NCBI RefSeq assembly: GCF_033473495.1
Contig: NC_088938.1
Coordinates: 1,798,001-1,862,000 of the forward strand
Direction of reading: 5' to 3'
Origin: Cercospora beticola
Lineage: Eukaryota > Ascomycota > Dothideomycetes > Mycosphaerellales > Mycosphaerellaceae
Length of the DNA stretch: 64,000 nt
Shown one piece after another: positions 33,723 through 41,936 of this stretch. The notes below the pieces were generated by a model. The model ran no database searches. It was not told the origin of the DNA and was given only the letters and a program-made list of their open reading frames with translations. Every line of letters starts with the position of its first letter. Positions within the stretch are counted from its first letter, which is position 1. Made by a program: the position numbers and the translations under genes.

Positions 33723-36700
33723 TCATACAGCCAGTTCATCTTCTTCCGGATCACGTAACGTTCTCATCGGGGTCTCAACGACTCTCTTCCGCATGTGCAC
33801 ATCCGGCGTCAGGAACTTGTGATTGATGATAGGTGTGTCCTTGCTCTTCGTGGCACGAGCGCTCAGAGACTTGATGCGAGCGACTCGAGGCCAGCCAGGC
33901 TGCCTGGGCGTCTTGTAGATACTTGCGGGAGCCTTGGGCTTCATGAACGCAGGAGAGCTTGAAGATTTCTCGGCGGCAGGCTCGATTTCCTTGGTCGTAA
34001 CACTCTTCGCAGCACTGTTTCGCGTCTTGCGAGTCTGAATTTTGGGGGCTCTGGCAGGCGCCAAAGACCCGCTTGCTGGCCGCGACGTTGACGAAGTCAC
34101 CGCCTCAGTTGATGACGATCCTGCTTCCAGAACTGGCGGATCAGAAATTAAAACATCCTCTTCTGGTTCGCTGTTAGGGATCTCAGGAGACTTCAATGAT
34201 TGCTCAAAGTCTTGTACAGGTTGCAGACCTTGCTTGCTGGGTCGGGCCCGAGGCCGGTTTCTCACTGTAGGCACAGGTGTAGACACAGTCACTATTGGTG
34301 AAAAAGTGACCCGACGCGACGAGCTTCCGGCAGTTTGCTGAGAGGGAGTTGCAACGACGATCCCATCATTGTCCTCTTCAGCGGTCTCCAGCATGTTGTC
34401 AGGATCCTGTGTGGCTGAACCATTAGATGTCGTGTTGCCAGCAGGTTGTTCGATGAGCTCTTTCCTCTTATCCTCTTGGCTGACTTTGATACGCCACACG
34501 TTGTTCCGTGGCCTTGCAGTGTCGACTTCATACGTTGGATTGACTCGTAATTCCTCACGTACACGATCCTTCCAGGCACGAGGAGCGGTGCTGTAATACG
34601 GGTAGTTCGCCTCAATCCATTGAAAGATGTCCGTGTTTGACAAAGTTGTCTTGTCAGTCGACTCAAACGCCATTTCCACCATGTTCGCCCAAGAGATGTC
34701 CGGCGGTCGCGAGTAGTCAGCAGAATTTTCGCTCAGCAATGGCTGCGAAGTATCGCGTGCGACCTCAACATCGCTCTCGTGTGCATCTCCACTATCATGC
34801 ACGAGAGTAGTTGCTCTTGCCCGCTTCTTTCGGCTGTGTCGGCGTCCTTGGCTGTCCTCTTCAACCTCTGAGAGAGTGGCGTCGTTTGCCTTGGCGGCTG
34901 ACTCTTTGCGAGCAGTCACCCGTGACGCCGATATTGTGTCAGCCATCCACGCGCGAGGCGCTTCATCGGCCTGTCCGTCCGGTGGCACTGCAGTCGTAAT
35001 CGCAGGTATCACATGCTCGATGTCGTGTGGGATGGCTCTGTTGCCTGGCGGGTGACTGAGCCCATTGGTGCTGTTCGAGGTCTCTGTCGCTGGGGCCGCG
35101 AGTCTACCCGAGACTTTGGTCTTCTTTGGCTGCGTATTCAGAGCAGACACGTGAGCCTGCTCAAGCCGGGCATCAGCCCCTTGGCGTCTAGCCACGGCGT
35201 TGATGGTTGGACTCGACTGATGCGCCTGTTGCATCTCTCGCTCTAGCTGCAGCGATGCTGCGGAAGAAAGGTTTTCGTCAAGATCGGGATACGAGCCTGG
35301 ACGGGCAGCATTGGAGAGCGCTTGCAAAGCTGGATCGAGCGCGAAAGGAAGGCTGTCTGGCTGATTCAGCTGCTGAATCTCGACGGGATCTGGATGCGCC
35401 GTCATGTATGATCGACGTCGATGACTGTTCCCGAGCGCTTGCCGAAGGAGAGCGTTGCTGGGCCTGTGGTTCGTAGAGGGCATCACAGTGGGAAGGCTGT
35501 GCCTCGAGCGGCGAGATGAAGAGGGAACGTTAGACGCTATAGACTGTGGTCCTGCTTCTTCGTTGCGTACCATAGACATTGGCGCCGCATCGTCGTCGCC
35601 ATGCGAATATGGGTCAGCCGAGTGTGCTTCGTGGCCTAGTCTGGCCCCTGCGCGGAGTTGACTGTAATGATGCTGGAGAGCGCCCTGAGTGCGGTTATGA
35701 AAACGTTTCGCAATCTTTTGCCAGCTCAATCTGTCGACCTCACGTAGTCGCACAAGTAGCGCATCCTCTTCAGCAGTATACGACCGTGATGCACGCTTGA
35801 GCGCTTTCTGTTCACCTGAGTCCGACTCCTCGACAGCGTCGTGCATGTCAGTCTTGTCCCCCGCCAGTAGCTCATACCGGCGCTGAACAGCATCCGGACT
35901 ACGTCCGGGTAAGCGCTCTGCTATCTCTTCCCACTCAAGCTCATCGTCTTCGCGATAGGCGAGAAGGTCTTCGTCTTGTTGTGCAGTCCACTGCACATCC
36001 GGAGACATATTGGGGTACTCATTAGACTGCAAACGAGCATTGAAGAGCACCCTGCCCGGACAGTCTTTACCCTTGAGCTTGGAACTGTAGTTCTTCTGAA
36101 CGTTTTGCACGCTGCGCGGCGGAAAGTGTTGGGCAATAGCTACCCAGCTCAGGCGGTCGTATTCCTTGAGCCTGATGAGAAGTGCGTCGTCCTCTGTGCT
36201 CCATTTATTGTTTATAAGGCCCGGAGGGGTCCATGCAATCGGCCGTGAAGTGTTGGCAGCGTAAGTAGTAGGTTGAGTGGCTGGCTGTTCACTCAAATGA
36301 ATGCCATTCTCAACTGCTGGCACCTGATGTGTTGAAGGCGGTTGTGGGTCTGTGTAGATGTGCGCATGCTCTTTCACTAACAACACATTTGACTCGGTCG
36401 CAGTGTTGGTAAGATCAGGTATGGGAGTGTTTTCAGCCAGAGGGGTGCGCTGAGATGAAGGAGGGCGCTTGGGCACGAGGCTTTCATTGGTGACAAAATC
36501 ATGCTCGGATACAAGAGTTTGCTCCGGTACAGAACCTGACTTGGGTGAGGCAATGTTCTCGTTGCGGTCTGGCGGTTTTGAATGCACTGCAGGAGGTGTG
36601 ACAGAGTCGAAGCCTTTCATGCGGCCATGATGGTCGTAATATTGCCAACACGACTGGCACAGATCTTGATCGTGGGGCCCCTTGTGCCAGCTTGAAGATC

Positions 36701-37751
36701 GGGTCAGACTACAATTCCAGCATCTCTTAGCTTCGCCAGAGTTCTTCGCACTGCCAAATCGACGCACCGGCGCCGTCTTGTCCAACGCCGGAGTCTCGGT
36801 ACGACGGCGCCTTTTCCGCTGTTCGGGGTTCGGTATGGCCCAGAGAGAAGGGGTCCCAGGGGAGGGAGCATTCGGAGAGGACGAAAGCGGCTGCGGCGGA
36901 GGCGAAACATCGCGCTTGCGTTTTGATTTACTTGATGGCCGAAGCTCAGGGTAGTCCCAGATGGGATCCGCGGCCCTGCGCACCGTCGCAGGTTTCTTCT
37001 TAGATTTCTTCTTCTTCGAAGACGCACCCATGAGCTTCGCCAGCTGATTGGCAATGCTCATGCCCAGAGCGTGGACTGTCTCATCATCTGCTACTGGCCG
37101 CTTCCCTCTGGCATGCGATTCGACAGTAGGCGATCGTCTTAAACCACGACTTTCGTCAAGCATGAAGCTGGGCGTAGCAACAGAAGAAGCCGTCTCGTAG
37201 ACCGAGCTCGTCTCGCTGCTGTCATCATCTGGAATCTCCAACGGCCGATGGTGGGTGCCCTCGCCCGCGAGAAGCTGCATGAGGTGGGGAAGACGGGGTG
37301 GAGGTCGCGATGCATTGTGGGCAGGTGCCGGTACGCTGTAATCGCGCAAGCTCAGTCCGCGGCGGGACGAATCTCTTGTCGATTCCGCGACGCTCTGGTT
37401 CTCAGATTCGCTCTCTGGCCCTGAGCCATCCTGACTGTCCTCCCCCTCTGTTTCTTCCTCGTCTTCGGATGTCGACTCGTCCTCATGCGCCAGCTTCTCA
37501 CGGAAGTTCTTGACAAAACGAGAGGAAGCGGACTTGCCGGAGTCGACCTCATTGCGCATATGTTCCAGATGCCCATTGTTGACAACGAGCTCATCGGTGT
37601 GGATGTCGAACTCATCGCCCACGCCCGTGAAATCGCGCTCGTATTTGCGAAAGATGTGCTCGAAGCGCGATTTCAGCTTTTGATCATTGCGCCCACGCTC
37701 GATGTCCAGCTGTGTCAGCGCATCGTCGTCGTTATCACGTTGAGGCGCCAT
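33723..37751 (-). CDS. scm3: Scm3/HJURP-type CENP-A chaperone with GATA-like, Myb and forkhead-like domains
   Basis: A single exon of 1342 residues. Residues 25-70 (LKSRFEHIFRKYERDFTGVG, then HTDELVVNNGHLEHM) form the Scm3 domain, which binds the CENP-A/H4 dimer and loads it at centromeres. An acidic stretch (90-125) follows. Residues 342-370 carry a GATA-type zinc finger (CWNC...CQSC). Three Myb/SANT-like repeats lie at about 517-561, 588-630 and 658-701, each with conserved Trp/Tyr (WSTEDDALLIRLKEYDRLSW, WTAQQDEDLL, YTAEEDALLVRLREVDRLSW). Residues 1018-1090 (ISWANMVEMAF, LSNTDIFQWIEANYPYY, AWKDRVREEL, VWRIK) look like a forkhead/winged-helix domain. Basic patches (245-255, 310-318, 975-980) suggest nuclear localisation. 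Fungal Scm3 proteins often carry added DNA-binding modules; the forkhead-like part is my inference. It shares a promoter with atg6. Confidence 0.85.
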   Translation of the reverse strand: MAPQRDNDDDALTQLDIERGRNDQKLKSRFEHIFRKYERDFTGVGDEFDIHTDELVVNNGHLEHMRNEVDSGKSASSRFVKNFREKLAHEDESTSEDEEETEGEDSQDGSGPESESENQSVAESTRDSSRRGLSLRDYSVPAPAHNASRPPPRLPHLMQLLAGEGTHHRPLEIPDDDSSETSSVYETASSVATPSFMLDESRGLRRSPTVESHARGKRPVADDETVHALGMSIANQLAKLMGASSKKKKSKKKPATVRRAADPIWDYPELRPSSKSKRKRDVSPPPQPLSSSPNAPSPGTPSLWAIPNPEQRKRRRRTETPALDKTAPVRRFGSAKNSGEAKRCWNCSLTRSSSWHKGPHDQDLCQSCWQYYDHHGRMKGFDSVTPPAVHSKPPDRNENIASPKSGSVPEQTLVSEHDFVTNESLVPKRPPSSQRTPLAENTPIPDLTNTATESNVLLVKEHAHIYTDPQPPSTHQVPAVENGIHLSEQPATQPTTYAANTSRPIAWTPPGLINNKWSTEDDALLIRLKEYDRLSWVAIAQHFPPRSVQNVQKNYSSKLKGKDCPGRVLFNARLQSNEYPNMSPDVQWTAQQDEDLLAYREDDELEWEEIAERLPGRSPDAVQRRYELLAGDKTDMHDAVEESDSGEQKALKRASRSYTAEEDALLVRLREVDRLSWQKIAKRFHNRTQGALQHHYSQLRAGARLGHEAHSADPYSHGDDDAAPMSMVRNEEAGPQSIASNVPSSSRRSRHSLPTVMPSTNHRPSNALLRQALGNSHRRRSYMTAHPDPVEIQQLNQPDSLPFALDPALQALSNAARPGSYPDLDENLSSAASLQLEREMQQAHQSSPTINAVARRQGADARLEQAHVSALNTQPKKTKVSGRLAAPATETSNSTNGLSHPPGNRAIPHDIEHVIPAITTAVPPDGQADEAPRAWMADTISASRVTARKESAAKANDATLSEVEEDSQGRRHSRKKRARATTLVHDSGDAHESDVEVARDTSQPLLSENSADYSRPPDISWANMVEMAFESTDKTTLSNTDIFQWIEANYPYYSTAPRAWKDRVREELRVNPTYEVDTARPRNNVWRIKVSQEDKRKELIEQPAGNTTSNGSATQDPDNMLETAEEDNDGIVVATPSQQTAGSSSRRVTFSPIVTVSTPVPTVRNRPRARPSKQGLQPVQDFEQSLKSPEIPNSEPEEDVLISDPPVLEAGSSSTEAVTSSTSRPASGSLAPARAPKIQTRKTRNSAAKSVTTKEIEPAAEKSSSSPAFMKPKAPASIYKTPRQPGWPRVARIKSLSARATKSKDTPIINHKFLTPDVHMRKRVVETPMRTLRDPEEDELAV

Positions 37752-38069
37752 GAGTGGGCATGCGGGACATTGCGCGTGGCGGCGCGAGCGGTGGCAGCGG
37801 GGGCAGCGGAGTGCACGATAGACGTCGCTCCGCTCTCAGGCAGACGCGATGTTGACGCGCGTGAAGTGGGAGGCATGGAAAGTGGAGCCGAGAAGCGAAG
37901 TCTTGGCACCCTTCGCGCCTCACTCGTTTAAACCGACTCGCGGTAACACATGATCGATTGACAAGTGCACAGTATCGCCCTCAACAAACACGGGCATGAT
38001 GATGCCTAGTCCACTGGACCTTGCAAATCCTGTGTCCAAGCCGCCATTTAGCAGCAGTTGAGATCCGTC
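37752..38069. promoter_or_regulatory. Divergent promoter of scm3 and atg6
   Basis: 318 bp between the two ATGs. An ACGCGA (about 37844) and an ACGCGCGT (about 37855) resemble MBF-type G1/S elements, which would suit a centromere chaperone. These are short motifs in GC-rich DNA and may be chance. Confidence 0.4.
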
Positions 38070-39533
38070 ATGGCCGCTCCAACGTTGCAGTGCCAGAAAT
38101 GCAAGACGCCGCTGCGAGTTGATGCCTCTCTCCAGCATCTCAACCCGGCTTCTTTCAAGATACTGGCCGATGCTGCACCGATTCTGGAGCCCAAGGCCCC
38201 TGAGCCGCCTCGATCAGCCGCTTCGGCGGAGAGAAAGCAGCTATATGATCACGTCTCGCAGCGTGCAGGTCCACCCGTCCACAAGAAAGATGTTCGACAG
38301 CCTACGAGAACAGCAGGTACCCGGAACACCGCCGATGATATGTCCTACATTATGCTTTCCGAATCGCAGGTAGCGCCTGTCGCTGCCTCGCCCAGCAAGA
38401 AGAAAGCAGCTACCAAGAAACCGGCGGCTCCAGTCATTGCTGATGACCAATCCGCATTGTCTGAGGAACTAGAGACGACAAGGAGACTCTTTGAGATTCT
38501 GTCTGCTCGATCAGATATCGACCATCCAGTGTGTTCTGAATGCACCGAGCTCCTTCTAGAAGGCCTGCAAAAGCGCCAAGTTGCTGTCAGCCGTGAACGT
38601 GATGCTTATGTCGACTTCCTGAAAAAGGCTCAACAGGATATCCCCACCGAGGAAGAGAAAATGCAGACCAAACGTGCTCTGGAGGATGCGCAACGGCGCG
38701 AGAAGAAATCTCTAGATGAGCTCGAAGCTTTGGAAGCCGAGAAGGCGCGGATGGAAGATGAGATGGCTGCTCTGGATGCTGAAGCAGAAGCGCTAGATGA
38801 GGAGGAAGAGAATTTCTGGCGCGAACGTAACGCTTTCACTGCTGAACTCACGGGTTTCCAAGAGGAACGCGACAGCCTGCAAACTCAACTTGCGCACGAC
38901 ACCAAAGTTTTGGAAGCGCTCCAGCGTACGAACGTCTACAACGACACTTTCTGCATTGGTCACGATGGAACATTTGGAACTATCAATGGGCTTCGCCTAG
39001 GCAGGACACCAGAGCAGTCAGTCGATTGGCCGGAGATCAATGCAGCGTGGGGTCAGACACTACTGCTATTGACTGTTGTTATCGACAAGCTTGGTTATAA
39101 ACTCAAGGGATTCGAACTGGTTCCCGTCGGCTCGACTTCAAAGGTGGTCAAGTTGGAGTACGCGCAATCAGCATCGACAGTGGATGGAAAGCCGAAGAAA
39201 CATGTGTTTGAGTTGTTCAGCAGTGGCGACTTGCCTCTGGGGCTGGGATTCCTACATCGCAATTTCGACAACGCCATGGTTGCGTTTCTCGAGTGCTTAC
39301 GTCAAGTCGGCGAGCATGTGGAGCGCACAACGCCCAAATCTGGCAACACTGGTTTAAAAATGCCATATCCGATTGCCAAAGATAAGATCGGGGACGTCAG
39401 TATCAAACTCGGCAATTTTGGCCAAGAGGAGCAGTGGACCAAAGCTTGCAAATATACATTGACCTGCTGCAAGTTCCTGCTCGCCCACGCTAGTCATGTC
39501 TCTGACGCGAACGAAGCAAGGAGTGGTCGCTGA
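38070..39533 (+). CDS. atg6: Beclin-1/Atg6 (Vps30), PI3-kinase complex subunit
   Basis: A single exon of 487 residues from the ATG at 38070 (gtcATGg). The N-terminus has the zinc-ribbon-like CQKC (7-10), matched by CSEC around residue 155, as in fungal Atg6. A long charged coiled coil (about 165-285, rich in Glu/Ala/Arg) precedes the C-terminal BARA domain. That domain starts at NVYNDTFCIGHDGTFGTING and contains VDWPEINAAWGQTLLLL and GLGFLHRNFDNAMVAFLECL. Atg6 is a core subunit of the Vps34 phosphatidylinositol 3-kinase complexes acting in autophagosome formation and in endosome/vacuole sorting. Its stop lies 19 bp from the stop of the convergent dehydrogenase gene. Confidence 0.93.
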   Translation: MAAPTLQCQKCKTPLRVDASLQHLNPASFKILADAAPILEPKAPEPPRSAASAERKQLYDHVSQRAGPPVHKKDVRQPTRTAGTRNTADDMSYIMLSESQVAPVAASPSKKKAATKKPAAPVIADDQSALSEELETTRRLFEILSARSDIDHPVCSECTELLLEGLQKRQVAVSRERDAYVDFLKKAQQDIPTEEEKMQTKRALEDAQRREKKSLDELEALEAEKARMEDEMAALDAEAEALDEEEENFWRERNAFTAELTGFQEERDSLQTQLAHDTKVLEALQRTNVYNDTFCIGHDGTFGTINGLRLGRTPEQSVDWPEINAAWGQTLLLLTVVIDKLGYKLKGFELVPVGSTSKVVKLEYAQSASTVDGKPKKHVFELFSSGDLPLGLGFLHRNFDNAMVAFLECLRQVGEHVERTTPKSGNTGLKMPYPIAKDKIGDVSIKLGNFGQEEQWTKACKYTLTCCKFLLAHASHVSDANEARSGR

Positions 39534-39552
39534 AGAAGCACAATTGTCAACA

Positions 39553-40605
39553 CTATCCCAATTGCGCCCCAATAGCTTGCAGAGGTGCGCCTCGCTGGTG
39601 GAGCAGCTTCAAGGTCTCCTCAGCCTCGCGGTCCAAAGGTTCTGGGCCAGTTCGAGATACGATTCCAGTCTTCGGCTCGATCTCAAGCGTCTCCCCTGAA
39701 ATATTGCCATCGAGGCATTGCTCAAAGGCTTGCACAACAGACTCCATTGATACAAGCAAGCCCCGTGATTCCATCGCGGAATAGAAAACCTCGTTAGAAA
39801 TATTCGTTCTGACAACATTCGGGCAAATCGCGTTAAGAGTTATCTGTTCCTCCGGAAGGTGCTTGCCATAACTGCGAGTGAATCCGACTACACCGTGCTT
39901 GGCTGCAGTGTAGATTGGCAAAGTCGGAACGCAGTAAAAGCCGCAGACCGAGGCTGTCACGGCGACTGCATACAAATGTCAGCGCTATGCATCACTCAAA
40001 TCACTGCATCGCTTACTCTTGCCTCGGAAGCCGGCCTCGTCCGGTTCCTGACGTCTCATCTGCTGTATTGCAAGCGCGCAGGTATACAGCACTCCATTCA
40101 GATCAACGTCGAGTACTTTCAGGTTGGGTTCGACGAAGTCGGTGCTTGTAGGATCGTTGGGTATCCAGACCTTTTCTCCAATACCAGCGACTGGCGCGCG
40201 TGTCAGTGAGTCGGCCGGCACAAAAGCGATGGATGGCGATGCAGCATACTGGCATATACATAGTCAATCCTGCCAAATCCGCCTAAGACCGCTTTGAAAG
40301 CGCTGATCTGGGAATCCCAGGTTGCGGCATCAAGAGCAACTGCCAATGCAGCACCAGGCAGAGTTCTAGCCACGGCCTCGGCTTGTCCAATGTTGGCATC
40401 TGCAATCGCCACGCGAATGCTGGGATTGAATCAATGATTGCCGCCCCCAAGAGCATTGTCGGTGTTGATTGCATTTACCCTCTCTTCGCCAGCATTTCCG
40501 CCACCGCCTTACCGATGCCGCTGGCACCGCCTGAATTCACTCAGCTGTGTCGACATTCGCCCGAGATCCGGACAAACCTGTCACATATGCAGTTTTGGGC
40601 GCCAT
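39553..40605 (-). CDS. Short-chain dehydrogenase/reductase (classical SDR)
   Basis: Five exons on the minus strand: 40605-40578, 40530-40479, 40419-40250, 40190-40017 and 39965-39553. The four introns are 47-59 nt, all GT-AG, and every junction keeps the frame, giving 278 residues. The Rossmann nucleotide motif TGGASGIG (9-16) is split by the first intron. IADAN follows beta-2, and IAGIG near residue 85 corresponds to the usual NAG motif. The catalytic set is Ser147 (VTASV), Tyr160 and Lys164 (YTAAK). It probably uses NAD(H), since an Asp ends beta-2 (IADAN). The C-terminal half resembles 15-hydroxyprostaglandin-dehydrogenase-like fungal SDRs. The substrate is unknown. Confidence 0.88.
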
Positions 40606-41489
40606 GATTGCAGCATTAACAACTCTTTGCTCCTGACGAAGAGTTTGCGCCAGTAACAGTAGTTTGTCGCAAAAGGATAATTGCGTAACAGATTGGTTGC
40701 TACGTTGAGCGTGCGTGATGATGCAGCGCCTCTTCGCTCTGGAAGCCTGTTCCCGGTTATCCAAGAGGGGTCTGGTGGTGACCCCGCCATGAGCTTGTCT
40801 GCACATCACCTGCCTTAAGTCTATCGGGTGCGGAGTACTCTCACTACAAGGAGTTCGAAGTCCGACAACGTGTTCGGACGGTTCGTCGCTTGGAGGGCCT
40901 TGTATTCAAATGGAAACTTCGACCGTACTCTGTCAAAGTCTCGAAGACCTGGCTGTCAGATACGCGCGAACGTACACGCATAATGATTGTGAGACGCTAT
41001 GAGAAGCCGCACGATGGGCTGTTCTGTGCAGAAGTTATGAACCGCCGACCGCGGCTATGACATTTCTCGTTCCCACTACTGCCGCCTGGGCCTGTCCGCT
41101 CCCATCAAATGCACTTGGCGGCACCTAAGAAGCGCGAGAAGCTCAACCCTTACTAATATTGACGAGCGAGCTGGCGTATGGTGCCTCGCCCGCGCGTTCC
41201 GTGGGCCTTCCGTAGGCGTTCCGTAGGCGTTCCGTGGCCACGTGCCAGCAGCGCCGCTGCGCTGTCGTTGATTCAGGTGGGCTTACACCCATCACGGCGG
41301 CTTGATGCTTCTTGATGAGATCTGCTACAGGCATTTCGCGATGCTCGATCTTTTCGATCGTATCTACGATCACGCCGGTAGCTATAACGATCCGCCGGCG
41401 TCACATTCCGGCCGGGAGCTATGTGGGGTCCTTCCACTTCCTGCTATCGCGTGGATGTCGCATTCGAGTTCTTGGTGTCTCTCCTCCCT
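40606..41489. other. Intergenic region with 11-bp tandem repeat
   Basis: Promoter side of the dehydrogenase. Four 11-bp units of the form CGTTCCGTAGG lie at 41195-41238 with one or two changes per unit. No gene recognised. Confidence 0.45.
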
Positions 41490-41936
41490 CTAACGTTGGC
41501 TGCCAATATCCCCACCATGCTCTGTACTAATGCCGAAGTCTGCCTCGTGCGGTGACTCGGTGGGTACAGGAGTTCGGCCTTCCGCTGGTTTCAGGATGGT
41601 GTCGAGCAGCTGTGTCAACATATCTTGCAAGGCGACGAGTTCGACTTTGGGATCTTGACGCTTGAAGTCCCCCTTTGAAATCTTCATGGAGCACGGCTGG
41701 TGTGTATGTCCGAGCTCCATCTTGTCGGCTTCCGGAGGCGCGCGTGGTAAAGTGTCGGCGATCAGGTCATCTTGCTTTCTGCAAGCAAAAGAGCGCACAT
41801 CTCCGGGATCGCTCGAATGATTGTTGCGATACTTGATGAGAGGCAACGTCGCATGATCAGACAGAGACCGCGTGATGGGCACCGCGGAGGTCGAAGAGAC
41901 GCTTAGTGCAACGAGCGAAAGAAGCGAAGGTTTCAT
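41490..41936 (-). CDS. Small predicted secreted protein, unknown function
   Basis: 148 residues. The first 19 (MKPSLLSLVALSVSSTSAV) look like a cleavable signal peptide with an SAVP cleavage region. The mature part is polar, has only two cysteines and no recognised domain, and shows a possible amphipathic segment (VELVALQDMLTQLLDTILK). It could be a secreted effector-like protein or a chance frame. The signal peptide at the true ATG and the absence of a competing frame support it moderately. It lies at the edge of a gene-poor region. Confidence 0.45.
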   Translation of the reverse strand: MKPSLLSLVALSVSSTSAVPITRSLSDHATLPLIKYRNNHSSDPGDVRSFACRKQDDLIADTLPRAPPEADKMELGHTHQPCSMKISKGDFKRQDPKVELVALQDMLTQLLDTILKPAEGRTPVPTESPHEADFGISTEHGGDIGSQR

